Of a stretch of DNA of 64,000 bases, positions 36,196 to 48,021 are shown piece by piece. Origin of the DNA: Liolophura sinensis (lineage: Eukaryota; Mollusca; Polyplacophora; Chitonida; Chitonidae); contig NC_088306.1 in assembly GCF_032854445.1 (NCBI RefSeq), positions 13,265,386 through 13,329,385 of the forward strand, read 5' to 3'. Position 1 is the first letter of the stretch; every line of letters begins with the position of its first letter. The translations under genes were made by a program, and so were the position numbers. The notes under the pieces were generated by a model. The model worked only from the letters and a program-made list of their open reading frames with translations, was not told the origin of the DNA and made no database searches.

Positions 36196-36292
36196 TGATG
36201 AGTAAGGCCATTTCACTTGTATGATGGTGGCCAGGTGGTATGCACGGAGGAAACCAGAGTGCCCAGAGAAAGCCATCAATCTCTGGCAAGGT
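36196..36292 (-). repeat. Diverged SINE fragment related to family 1
   Basis: The + strand shows GAGTAAGGCCATTTCACTTG, ATGATGGTGGCCAG and GGAGGAAACCAGAGTGCCCA, which parallels the CTCAAGAATATTTCACTTAT, ACGGCGGCCAG and GGGAGGAAACCGGGCAGAGC blocks. The sequence after GGAGGAAACC differs consistently from family 1, so this may be a separate subfamily rather than simple decay. Confidence 0.55.
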
Positions 36293-38646
36293 AGTGTCAC
36301 ACTTGTACACTTGTCACCCACAGATATCCAATCCATGCCTTCCCTTTTATTATAGTAAAGGAGTTGAGAAATACACTGTGTGTGTGTGTGTTAAGAAGTT
36401 ATTACAGGATTATAGGGAGCAGTGAAATGCCCCAAACTGATGCATGAAATATGTCTGGATGTGGTGTTTAATTTTTCCTGTATTGAGAAGACACATAACT
36501 GTGATGGTTAACATATACTCCTGTGATACAATCATACCTTACTCTGTGACCTTCCAAGGAAGACACCAGTAACATGTATACCTTAAGAACATTAAAATAT
36601 TAATTGACGTAACAGAAGCCTATAACATCTCCACTGGACACCTATCACCTGTTTTTGACTGGCGTGTAGCAGATGAATCATGAATGAGTGTCTGGGGACA
36701 GACTGTTGTTGGCTGACCTAAAGGCTCGTCCCCTGACTGATCACGGATGATGGTGTGGATGTCACCAAAGCTGATAAAGGCAGACCAGGGTTGAGGGCAT
36801 GCACTGTCTGAGTGGTCTCCCAACTCATCACTCACTTATACAGTCATTCACATCTACAAATCGCTTTTCAGGTTTCTGTGGTTTAGAACACTGATTACTT
36901 ACTGGGGTAAAATCTGAAGTGCTTCAGCTCTTTGGTTTCAACCTTCTGTTTTTGTCATGTGTTTGTTTTCTTGTCCCAGAAACTCTACCTAGGTGTCTGA
37001 GAGTTTAGTATATATAGTAAGTAACAGTTATGCTAGAAGACTTAAATAAATCTTAAGCCCAGTTGGAATTATCACCAGACAAGAAGAATGAAGATATGAA
37101 GTATAAATATTCCTGCATTTAAGATGTTTTGAATATGCTTAAACAAACTTAGATGGACAATATAAACAAGCATGTTCTAGCCAAGGTCATTATCTTACAA
37201 GACAAAAAGCCTTGCAACTGTCATCCAGAAACACGCATTTGGCCAGCCATATGTCAGTATTGTTTGAACAATAAAGACCATTATATTCTTCTTGCTGACT
37301 GCCTTATCATATCGAGTGATCAATAGTGAGTTTATTAAGCAGAGTTAGTATTCTACTCCATGTACACTGTGAACTAGCTTTGAATCAACTTTAAAGGTCT
37401 TGCTCATATGTTTTCTTCAGGGTACTGCTGAGCAATCCTATACATTCAGTGGCACATCCATACATTCTGTTACACACCTATATGTATTTATTCAGCTGCT
37501 GTAACTTGCTAAGCCCTATAGCCCTTGGTCCTAATTTGTAATTGGGCCATATAAATGTGGGCATGATTTAATGAGCTAATCATAAGGTACATATCTGTGT
37601 ATATCATGTATTTTTTTCTAGCCAAATGCTTTAGAATTTGGGGCGATCTTGCGTAGTGAAGAGAATTAAGTCAGCTCAGATGTTAACGCTAGCTGATGGA
37701 GGTTTTGAAAACCTCTTGTGAATACATTCAAAATAAATAGTTTTCTATTGAAGTTTTGTGATTTTGAATGGAAACAGATGTTCAAATGTTGTACTTGGCA
37801 TCTGATTTAAAGTTTATTTCAATAACAACTGCCTGTGAATGAAGTCTAACATTGTGTACCATGTTTTTACTGTGGGGAAAGTGAATATAATCGACATCTT
37901 TGCAGGGAAAGTAAAATCAGAGGGCTGACGAGTTGTTTCTGGGATTTCTCCCACAGCAGAATATGTTTTCCATTTTTTTTTATTCGTGCAGTATGAAGTA
38001 CTTGTTCCACAATTTACAGTATAAAAAAATGACCTTGATATGTCACATCGGTTCATAATCCCATTACGCTGCCATATAACTGCCACAAAATATTACAGAA
38101 TGTTTAAATATCAGATTGCACCATTGTTTGTGTAGTACAAATACATTAATAATGTCCAAATGTCTGGAAGATATTGAACTAGTGTAAAAAGGCAGGTATG
38201 GTGAGTTTTTCCAGCCTGCAAGAACACCATATGACATTATGCTCCTGGTGCTTATCCACCAGGCTCAGTGTGATTGTTGGAGTTCGCTTTCTTCAAGTCT
38301 ATATACGGGTCTTCCCGTGGGAACTTTTTCGCATTTTACAATGATAAACAGGGCTAGGATCATGTTGGAGGTCAGATATTGATTCTATTCTGTTCCTGTA
38401 CATATTCCATCATAATGGTCTCCTTTGTCTTTTTTTTATTATGTGGCTATGCTCAGTTGAATTTTGATTGGTAGTAAGTGATTGATAGTAAATGAAATAA
38501 TCAAGGCACCTTAAAAATAAACACGTATAGCCATAATTAAATCCTACGTTCTACACAGGGAATGACGGCCAGGAGGGAGACATGTATTTTCCCAAGCTAC
38601 TTATGAGTTTTTTCAACCTTTTGTGTTGTGTGTCTTGTGTTTGGAA
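36293..38646. other. AT-rich stretch, no gene seen
   Basis: Includes a short (GT)n run at about 36379-36391. No gene recognised. Confidence 0.5.
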
Positions 38647-38718
38647 ATGCTATCAAAATGCCTTCTGTTGTTGTTGATCATGAGCAGTTTCCTATTAACT
38701 GGATCTGTGTTTCTCCAG

Positions 38719-38846
38719 CCTTCTGTGAGGTATACCCTGCAGGAACTCAAGCCTCTATTGTGTGTGTCTCTGTACAGTACCCTATTGAGAGACTATATTG
38801 GTATTAGCCTAAGGGTGGTGGATGTTGTTGTGAGGCGTGCTGACCA
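38719..38846 (+). CDS. Candidate exon A of an unidentified gene
   Basis: A pyrimidine-rich tract ending TGTGTTTCTCCAG precedes 42 open codons, and the consensus donor GTGAGT follows at 38847. The translation starts PSVRYTLQELKPLLC, passes LLRDYIGISLRVV and ends VRRAD plus two bases, so it is read 0 to 2. The same frame is open upstream to an ATG at 38647, giving MLSKCLLLLLIMSSFLLTG, which reads like a signal peptide. The segment could therefore be a first coding exon instead. Pyrimidine-rich acceptor tracts translate to Leu/Phe/Ser anyway, so this cannot be decided by eye. I recognise no family. Confidence 0.33.
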
Positions 38847-39668
38847 GTGAGTGGACAGGTCAGCTTGGTGCTTGACCACAAAGCAACACACTGATATCTG
38901 TTTGTTATCGGAAGTGTTTCACTGCCCCAGCCATTCTCTGGCTTAATTTCCTGCATTGGAGCGAACGTGTGCAGGGATTAATTTATCAGGAATGAAACAG
39001 ACGTAAATTGTCCCCCGTCCTTCCAAATTCTCAGGCCTTTTCAATAAATCAGGTGCTCCCTGATCTGGCCAACAGACAGCCTCTCGACCCCCGAGGCTGG
39101 AAATCAGTGTCTGTATTGCAGTGTCCAGTTAAGAAGGACTTTTATCAGACTTTATCTTGGAAGTGAGAAAATGGCACATTCCGCCGATAAAGGACACTTT
39201 ACGCTTTTGTCAGCTCACTCAGGTCAAACAAGGGTCCACTTGAGGGAGTGAAAGGAGTTGGGCTAGGCAAGGTGAAAGGTTAAATCTACCTTATTGTTAA
39301 CTCTCCCCCCCCCCTCCCCCAAGTGCTGGACAACCTTACAAATAAAGCCATAACTCTCCAGTATGTTCCCTGCCCACCCAAAAGATTTATCTCCCTGTTT
39401 GGTCCATTTTTCATACCATTTAATGGCCTCTATCAGGCTTGATGGGAAAACATAGCAGCTGAGATGGTCAAAATTAACATGTTCTTTTCTAATGAGGTAA
39501 ATTGCATTAAACCATTAGCAATAAATGCCATGTGGCATTCATCAGTTAATGTGTTGATGTGTGTATGTAATTGAATATTGGCTTAATAGAGACAGGCAGT
39601 CACTGCCACTTAAGGTGGAGAGAAGAATGTGTAACTCACATTGGCCAGGGAAAATGTGAGCGGAATTG
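38847..39668. other. Putative intron sequence, no further feature
   Basis: Contains a C-rich run at 39303-39321 and three GATA-type words (TTATCA, TTATCT, GATAAA) within about 50 bp at 39141-39191. No exon recognised. Confidence 0.4.
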
Positions 39669-41278
39669 TAGCCACATGTACAGTGGAGAATGTGGCCACA
39701 TGTACATTGGAGAATGTTCCCACATGTACATTGGAGAATATGGCCACATGTACAGTGTAGAATGTTCCCACATGTACAGTGGAGAATGTGGCCACATGTA
39801 CATTGGAGAATGTTCTCACATGTACAGTGGAGAATGTGGCCACATGTACATTGGAGAATATGACCATATGTACAGTGGAAAATGTGGCCACAAGTACATT
39901 GGAGGATGTGGCCACATGTACATTGGAGAATGTGGCCACATGTATGGTGGAGAATATGGCATATGTACAGTGGAGAATGTGGCCACATGTACAGTGGAGA
40001 ATGTGGCCACAAGTACAGTGGAGAATGTGGCCACATGTACATTGGAGAATGTGGCCACGTGTACAGTGGAGAATGTTCTCACATGTACAGTGGAGAATGT
40101 GGCCACATGTACAAGGGAGAATGTTCCCACATGTACATTGGAGAACATGGCCACATGTACAGTGGAGAATGTGGCCACATGTACATTGGAGAATGTGGCC
40201 ACATGTACATTGGAGAATATGACCATATGTACAGTGAAGAATGTGGCCACAAGTACAGTGGAGAATGTTCCCACATGTACATTGGAGAATGTGGCCACAT
40301 GTACAGTGGAGAATGTTCCCACATGTACAGTGGAAAATGTGGCCACAAGTACAGTGGAGGATGTGGCCACATGTACATTGGAGAATGTGGCCACATGTAC
40401 GGTGGAGAATATGGCATATGTACAGTGGAGAATGTTCTCATGTACAGAGGAAAATGTGGCCACAAGTACAGTGGAGAATGTGGCCACATGTACATTGGAG
40501 AATGTGGCCACGTGTACAGTGGAGAATGTTCTCACATGTACAGTGGAGAATGTGGCCACATGTACAGTGGAGAATGTTCCCACATGTACATTGGAGAACA
40601 TGGCCACATGTACAGTGGAGAATGTGGCCACATGTACAGTGGAGGATGTGGCCACATGTACATTGGAGAATGTGGCCACATGTACAGTGGAGAATGTGGC
40701 CACAAGTATAGTGGAGAATGTGGCCACATGTACAGTGGAGAATGTGGCCACATGTACAATGGAAAATGTGGCCACATGTACAGTGGAGGATGTGGCCACA
40801 TGTACATTGGAGAATGTGGCCACATGTACAGTGGAGAATGTTCCCATATGTACATTGGAGAATGTGGCCACTTGTACAGTGGAGAATGTTCCCACATGTA
40901 CATTGGAGAACATGGCCACATGTACAGTGGAGAATGTGGCTACATGTACAGTGGAGGATGTAGCCACATGTACATTGGAGAACATGGCCACATGTACAGT
41001 GGAGAATGTGGCCACAAGTATAGTGGAGAATGTGGCCACATGTACAGTGGAGAACATGGCCACATGTACAGTGGAGAACATGGCCACATGTACAGTGGAT
41101 AATGTGACCACATGTACATTGGAGAATATGGCCACATGTGCAGTGGAGAATGTGGCCACTTGTACAGTGGAGAATGTAGCCACATGTACAGTGGAGAATA
41201 TTGCTGCATACACATTGGAGAATATGGCCATATGTACACTGGAGAATGTTCCCACATGTACAGTGGGGAATGTGGCCG
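39669..41278. repeat. 24-bp minisatellite, about 67 units, with higher-order structure
   Basis: The unit is CCACATGTACAGTGGAGAATGTGG-like, 24 bp long with a C/A/G-rich spacer. The junction of neighbouring units gives ATGTGGCCACAT, a perfect 12-bp palindrome, in most repeats. Variant words (AAGTACA, ACATTGG, GTTCCC, GTTCTC, GAACATGG) recur in the same order about 453-455 bp apart, for example GAATATGGCATATG at 39952 and 40407 and GAGAACATGG at 40141 and 40594. This shows block duplication, and some blocks recur 312 bp (13 units) apart. The consensus lacks stops in all six frames, so frames of 582 (+) and 479 (-) codons arise. Units shortened by 1 or 2 bp shift the frame, which argues against coding. 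Confidence 0.96.
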
Positions 41279-41714
41279 GACATCATTTGATTGTTTATTG
41301 TCATTATCAGTCAGTGTGAACCAACAATTAAATGTTATAAACAATATTTATTTTCCAGTCTTCATTTAACCAAAATGATCTAGGTTCCTGTAATTATAGG
41401 TGTTTCTTTAGGAGCAGGGGTATATTGTTACACTGTTTTCTTATGGTGAGTAAATATTAATATCATTTAAAAAAACATTAAACCTGTAGATGTAAATAGT
41501 TATATATGGAACTGTTTCTCTTGGACTAATTGATGAAGTGACTGGTTGAGATTTTGACCTCAGAAATACTTTAAAGGGAGTAACATAAGTTCATTCTTTA
41601 TAATGGTTTGGTTTGCCACAAGTTTGATTTAGCTTTTTGATTTCTAAGGCTTAACCCTATTGAGTATGTGAAACCATGTTAGTACCACCCATCTGGTGCC
41701 AAGGAACCACCAGA
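41279..41714. other. AT-rich stretch, no gene seen
   Basis: Nothing recognised. Confidence 0.5.
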
Positions 41715-41727
41715 TATAACATTGTTA

Positions 41728-41989
41728 GTTATTTATTTATTTATTCGTGTTTTACGCCGTACTCAAAGAATATTTCACTTATACGCAGCGGCCATTATTA
41801 TGGTGGGAGAAAACCGGGCAGAGCCCGGGGGAAACTCACGACCATCCGCAGGTTGTTGGCAAACCTTCCAACTTATGGCCGGAGAGGAAGCCAGCATGAG
41901 CTGGACTTGAACTCATGTGACTGCATTGGTGAGAGGCCTCTGGGTCATTACGCTGTGCTAGCACGCTAACCAACTGAGCCAGAGGTCCC
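41728..41989 (-). repeat. SINE family 1 copy with perfect target-site duplication
   Basis: Minus-strand insertion flanked by the 13-bp duplication TATAACATTGTTA at 41715-41727 and 41990-42002. The + strand runs from a (TTTA)n tail through TTTTACGCCGTACTCAAAGA and GCAGCGGCCATTATTATGGT to the head CAACTGAGCCAGAGGTCCC. Small deletions relative to the reference (CTCACAGC reduced to CTCATG; head CACGGAGG reduced to AGAGG) mark some age. Confidence 0.94.
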
Positions 41990-42361
41990 TATAACATTGT
42001 TAAGGTTTGCCTCTCCAGTAAAGCTGGAATTCCCAGATTTTGGATCCTGCACCCAATCTTGAAATGTTCAGGTTACCATCTGTGAGTTTTTCAATAATTG
42101 TCTCTAGATTCTTGGATGACTTTTTTGTTTTGCTGTTGGGTTATGCTATGTATTCTCACCAGAAAAATTAGTACCAACACTTGAGATAAAATCAAGGTAA
42201 GAGGCTAGTATTTCTGTCAAGATAACTGCAGGGCTTGCCCACCAATCAGATGATTCTCTTAGCTCGCATAGTTGGTGAAAAAAAAGGAGTGGTTTACATT
42301 ACAGTGCCAAGTTCTTTTATTTACATCTCACTTTGTAAACACTGGTGTCTCTTTAGCTGAG

Positions 42362-42452
42362 AGTCAAGTTCTTCAAAAGAGAGAGCAAAGAGCAGTCTAG
42401 GTGGCAGAACGTTGTCAAGCCGTTCATTCAGCAGTTATCACTTGCAAAAACG
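42362..42452 (+). CDS. Candidate exon B of an unidentified gene
   Basis: Thirty open codons reading VKFFKRESKEQ and then SRWQNVVKPFIQQLSLAKT end at the donor GTAATT (42453). Two acceptors are possible. CTCTTTAG at 42356 is the better match and gives two more residues (LR) in phase 0. CTGAG at 42361 starts with one base and fits the two bases left by exon A. The sequence is basic and hydrophilic with no recognised motif. Only this frame is open. The acceptor was chosen for phase, which weakens the case. Confidence 0.27.
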
Positions 42453-42599
42453 GTAATTTCCTTTTTCTTCTGCAACCCATGTTTCCTCAAGCAATTTCAC
42501 ATTATTTTTTTTGCTTTGGCACATCTCCTTATAGTGCAGCCAGCAAAGATCTGCAAAAATTAAGCAGTGTTGTAGAAGACTAACACAATTCATCTCCAG

Positions 42600-42714
42600 C
42601 TGGAGGTGCCTTGCCTTGTTTTGTCAGCGCCTTTCGTGTTTGCAAGAGGTCACAAGTGTTTGATTACTTTAACTAAATCGATAACTGTTCAAGATGTTTC
42701 TGAAGAAGATGATG
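42600..42714 (+). CDS. Candidate exon C of an unidentified gene
   Basis: The acceptor TTCATCTCCAG lies 147 bp after the donor of exon B. The frame reads LEVPCLVLSAPFVFARGHK and later SITVQDVSEEDD, ending with one base before the donor-like GTATTT. It is phase 0 to 1, so it joins exon B and supplies the one base that exon D needs. The acidic EEDD end continues as Asp-Ala-Thr-Pro across the junction. GTATTT is a mediocre donor. No domain recognised. Confidence 0.25.
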
Positions 42715-45700
42715 GTATTTTCTCCGTTTTCTATTTAACACACAGTTACCACTTTATATGTGATTTGGGATATCTGAAAGCTATATCATCAACCTCAAAC
42801 CCAATATTGACCTTAGCAATATTTGAGAAAATGGATTGTAGATTCAGCCATGTATGAAAGAAAAGAATGATCATGGGTGCATAGAAATAGGGAAGTAAAT
42901 TTGCATGTTTGTGTTACTATCTCATGGCTCCATTTCCAAGTAGAAGAAAGAGAAATGAATATTGTGGAGTTAAATAAAATGAGGTAAATGACATCTGTAT
43001 GGTGGTGCGATCATGCAGTGGAAATAACAACATCCAAAATGAAAATCATAAAATAATAAGGTTAGGTAGAAAATATAAACAAAAAAAAAAAATGCACACA
43101 TTTAAATATTTTTTTAAATACATTAGAGTTATGTAGAAAACAGACAGTTGTGATATGTGGAGCTGTGTAGAAAAACAAAGCTGTGTCTCCCTGATATCAC
43201 CACTGTGTACCAACAGATGCCATGGCATCACTAAATTTCCATCTAAATACATGTAGAAAAATAAGTAAAGCATGTACTTATTTTACCATCCTTTGTGACA
43301 TTCACCATCCTTTGTGATTATCGAGAGTTTGCAGCATGCTGTTATGTTGAGTGGCATATGTTAGAAGTTGATCATTACAAGAACAAACCTATAGTTTTTA
43401 TCGAAAACAAACTTGTTTTTCAGCAATATGGCGGTGTCAGTGCTAATGCCTTTGTCACGCAATTATAACAGTCTTACAGAAGAATTTATGTGTATATTAC
43501 ACTTATGTGAAGTATAAGATCACTCCAAGAAGAAGAATTTACACAAAACTGAAAACAAGCGCAAATAAGTACAACTTTTGTGACATGCTTTTTGACAAAA
43601 TAAAAATGAAATGCTTAAAGAAAAGTTGAACTTATGGTGACATTTCAAATGTTTTAATGAATTTCAATAATCCAACAACATTGGAGCACTTTGATGTGAA
43701 GGGATAGGTTTCGATTTTACTTGATACAGCTGTAGCTATGTCCTAGCTGTTTTGTCGTCTAGTTCTTTAATATGCCTTAGATACTGGAGACTGTTAAATA
43801 AGACCATGTCAAGAGTGTCCCTTGTCTAAGAGGCATTTCACCACTACGATTTACACCTGATACTTTCAGGTTACTGCTCAGATAGCTTCATGCATAGCCT
43901 GTTCAAACTGAAATTATTTGTGACTTTGAAAACGGACAGGAATCTGTCACTCATTTTAATGGTGGTGTGGTATTGTTAGGCTTCCGATAGTGTAAACTCT
44001 TGATGGGCCGGTAAGTATTTAAATGGAAGAGCATGTGAATAGGAGGTGAGAGTTTTTTGAGAGAGTGTGTGTGTAGTAGCAGGATGTCCATGGACTTCCA
44101 GATCGAGTAGTTCACAGTACATTGTCCAGTGGTCAGTACTAAAGAGGTTAGGAGCCGCCGTCATGCACTTCAGACGATTCTTGCCTAATTATCTTCAGTT
44201 AATGGAAGTAATGTGCTTATAATGCAGGCTTTCTGAATGTTGCTCTCCGGAGTGAGTTATCATATGTGATTATGTCTGAATGCTACAGCGACCATATTAC
44301 GGCCAGATCATGGTGTGACATGCTGCTATGTTTAAGCATTTACATGAACAGTTAGAATAAAACCGTGAGGTAAATTGACAGAAGGCTGTATTTCTACAGT
44401 TGTGTGTGACCAATTCCCAATTATCACTCTGTCATCTCTGCTCTGGTTTTACTGTCAATGCTGTAAGTCTTTATAATAATGATAATAATATAAGATGCAA
44501 ACAGATGCTTTGATTCCAAATTATGTACAGTTATGTTGATAAGTGAGGCACTATACATTGATTGTGACTTGATTTACCTGTAGATGGCTGTTTACAATTT
44601 TGCCAGTAATTAACGTTGTTCTCTCCACCTCACTGTACTCTCGCATTCATGGAGTAAACAGCATTTCGTGTATTTCTAAGTGCAGTAGATTCTGCTGTTG
44701 GCATTGGTTGAGAGAAGTTACGCCCAGAGGGGGGTAATTGTTCATAGCACACTCTTCTCATGTTATCAAGCCAAACGAAGCTGTGCAAGTCACAATAACT
44801 TCGACAAGATTCTGCAAGCTGTCAATGTCATTAAAAGCCAGGGAAATATTTTGTAGAGTGCTTGCAATTTAGTACGTGAAGGAAAAGTGTCGTGTTTTGC
44901 CAGGAGACCCAATTGTCTAGACATCAGACTGAAAATTCTCTCGAATAGCCCCGCATGTCCAGCAGCATAAAACTTACATTTATAACTTTGCAACCGATCT
45001 TAAATTCACTCCTGAGACGTAAATTAAATAATAACTTTGTGACTTGCAACGGCTACAGAGAGAGCCGATGCTGTCTGGATGCTCATGTACATGTAACTTC
45101 ACCATCAGTTGAATGTCCACTGTCACAAAGCCAGAACTAAAATAGAACACAACAATTGCATTACATTTATTCTTTGCAGAAAGTGAACTGTCGACCATCT
45201 TTCTATGAGTTAGCCTATGTTTGGCACCTGATGCTATGACCTAATTTTCTACAGTCAATTCCAGTTTATTTGTTTTTTTTTTTTCACATTTCAGACTCTT
45301 ATATCGACATCATGCCAGTATTTACCAAGAGTGGACAAAATTTTTGACAGGCTGTTAGCAGCCTACTCTATTACTTGTGCTAATTAAACACTAATTGGTT
45401 AAAGAAAAGTTTACTGTTCGACATGAAAGGAGTTTATACACATATAACATTCTGTGAAATGTCTCAAATACTGTTTTGTTTCATGGTAATATCCCTATGG
45501 TGCGCGTTTTACAATCATATATCTGTGAAATATCGCCATACCCTGTGTGCTAGTTTCAAAAGTTTAAAGTAGGTTTTACTGAAATCAGTATCTTTTGCAT
45601 TACATTTCATACATTGCAGACGCTCTGGTTATATGCTATAGCATTATTTCTTTAATTTTTAGTTGTGTGATATTTTTTACTGGAAATCAGGATAAAATTC

Positions 45701-47660
45701 AGTAACTTATAATATATGTAGAGAGAAATTAAATACTCATTATTTAGATGTGTATGCCTACATGTATGTTAAGATGAGTTAACCTTTCTCTTAGTGTGTA
45801 TGTACTTTTTAACTGCTCTAATAATCACACTTTATTTTACCTTTATTATATACAGTGAACATGTGGTGAGATTAGTTTTTTTAATTTGACAGGCGGTTTC
45901 ACATAACCAGCAAATTCAGAAGTTCCAAAATCCTGTTAAGCTGAGGTATGGAACTGCCAGCGGTAAGCCAGCTGGTTTACAGCAGAGATTAGAGAGTCTT
46001 CTGGCAGCTGTTGAAGGAGTTAATGTGCTAAGCCCATAAGCTAACCCCATTTGTGTCCAAAGACTGGCTTATCTCCTTACACTATAGCTGCAGCCACCCA
46101 GCCAGCTTTATTAACTGTGTTTGCTTTATGTCTGATGTGACCCTCAGACAGACCCTATTCATGCTTATGATGTTTGACATGTTTTGATTTCCTTTCTTCC
46201 ATAAGATGGCTGAGGTAGTGAGAGTTAAATAGCCCTTTGGACAACACCCATATTATGACATGTACATGTGTATGTATGCCTAGCTCTGCTGGGGCACTGG
46301 TGTTAACCTTTGTGTAAAGCCTACAATGATCTATACAGGGAATGTTGGTAATTGGTGTAATTCTTCAGCCTTCCTGCATGTTTGCAAGGCGTTTATTCAA
46401 CCACATTCTGAAGGCTTTATTCTGTGCAGAGTGATAAAAGTATACTTTTTTGGAAACCCTGAAACTGTCCAATGCAATCAAGGTAGTTTTGTCTCCGAAA
46501 TCCAATTAAAAATATTCATAAATTGCACTGAATGTTGATCTTTCATATGCGAAAAGGTTGAGGAAGTATGGTTATGCGTGTGCTGTGTATTACATAGATA
46601 AGTTTTATAGATATGGCCTTATGTGGTCTGGATACATGATGGGGATTCTTTGTGATGAAATAGATAGGTATATGTGATATAAACTCTTCAAAAATAGGTT
46701 GGATTTGATTTGTATCAAATGTATAATTGTGCTATGCGTATGTTCATATATGTATGTCTGTGCTCTGCCAGTAGGTGAGCAATATAAATTTACGTTAATT
46801 GGGACTAATTGAAGTTTATTAGATACTTTTCTTTATGAGGATAAGGAATATTACTCTCTAATTCTTGTCACTTGCAGTACTGCCCTATCCTAACGATACT
46901 GTACACATATCATTCATATCAGAAGCGGATCATACTGCCATGATGGACGGCATATACATGGACGTTGGCACCATCCTGATCGGATCTTACACGGATCTTG
47001 ATCGGTTTTTAACTGTAGTCTTGTTTAGGCCGTTTTACTTTTACATGCTATAAACATGACATGATGTATCTTCAGTTTACTAACCTGGTAAGACAGATGT
47101 GGTGACAGTGAATAGTCATTGTAGTGAATAGTATATCATTCGCCTAACTCTCAATTAATTCAAGCCATTAAAAAGGTAAGCTAGCAATGCATGACTTCGG
47201 AGTTTTGCTTTCCTCTTCTCGATTAGGGTTTATTAGTGTCAGTGAAAATGTAAAATCGTAACCGCATTCCGGACAACTGTTGATCATGTAAGTTCTTGCA
47301 AAAAGCTATACTTTTTCGTATAAATTAGCCATCCATGGTGCCTAAATTGTCATGTGTATATGTTCTCCTATCACTATACACTATATTTAGTACTTAAATG
47401 GACCTTCCTCAGAAAATTTTGCACTGAAGAGAAATTGGGTGTTGTACATATACATTATGGTTTTGCATTTACCAAATAATTGCCAAAACAGTCAAAATGC
47501 CTGCGTATTATCATCATTATGTGTAAATTAGTAACCATGCCGGGAACTAGACGTGAGTGTTTTTTTTTTCAGAGAGAACGAACAAGGATGGTGTTGAACA
47601 AGGCAGCATTTGTTATAAGTTAGATGAGTTTATATTTTTATGTTCGTGTATATCATAGAA
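42715..47660. other. Putative intron, no further supported feature
   Basis: Two other exon-like pieces were noted. 43427-43511 follows TTGTTTTTCAG and is open to GTATAA, with ATGGCGGTGTCAGTG near its start. 46878-47030 follows ACTTGCAG and is CpG-rich and open. Neither has the phase required between exons C and D. Otherwise AT-rich without recognised repeats. Confidence 0.4.
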
Positions 47661-47919
47661 CCCTATGTGGATGGTCGGATCGTATGCCCATCAGACACCC
47701 TATGTGGATGGTCGGATCGTATGCCCATCAGACACCCTATGTGGATGGTCGGATCGTATGCCCATCAGACACCCTATGTGGATGGTCGGATCGTATGCCC
47801 ATCAGACACCCTATGTGGATGGTCAGATCGCATGCCCATCAGACACCCTGTGTGGATGGTCGGATCGCATGCCCATCAGACACCCTATGTGGATGGTCGG
47901 ATCGTATGCCCATCAGACA
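47661..47919. repeat. 37-bp tandem array, seven copies
   Basis: Seven head-to-tail units starting CCCTATGTGGATGGTCGGAT and ending CCCATCAGACA. Four are identical, and the others differ at one to three positions (CAGATCGCATG, CCCTGTGTGG). The unit has no stop in any + frame and its length is 1 modulo 3, so all three + frames stay open across the array. The homogeneity suggests recent expansion. Decayed related words continue just downstream (CGCCCATCATATGCGGATGG). Confidence 0.96.
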
Positions 47920-47993
47920 CACATTCTACGCCCATCATATGCGGATGGTACACCGATCGTGGCTGTATGATCAGCTGATATAACATCCTTCCT

Positions 47994-48021
47994 GCACGGA
48001 TGTTCCGACACACATCCGTGC
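47994..48021. repeat. Hairpin, 10-bp arms
   Basis: GCACGGATGT, 8 bases, then ACATCCGTGC: a perfect inverted repeat 75 bp downstream of the 37-bp array. Confidence 0.8.

Noticed and set aside
39571-41319. Open frame of 582 codons on the + strand (and 479 on the minus strand)
   Set aside because: Produced by a stop-free 24-bp repeat. Unit shortenings of 1-2 bp change the translated repeat from one peptide to another, and both strands are equally open, so there is no sign of coding constraint.
43427-43511. Exon-like segment with ATGGCGGTG after TTGTTTTTCAG
   Set aside because: The borders are fair, but the phase does not fit the neighbouring candidates. It shows that exon-like segments arise by chance at this length.
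46865-47053. Exon-like frame after ACTTGCAG (LPYPNDTVHISF...)
   Set aside because: CpG-rich and protein-like, but no usable donor in the phase needed between candidate exons C and D; kept only as a note.
47624-47983. 119-codon repeat protein over the 37-bp array
   Set aside because: The array is stop-free in all three + frames; the flanks give no start, splice or domain evidence.
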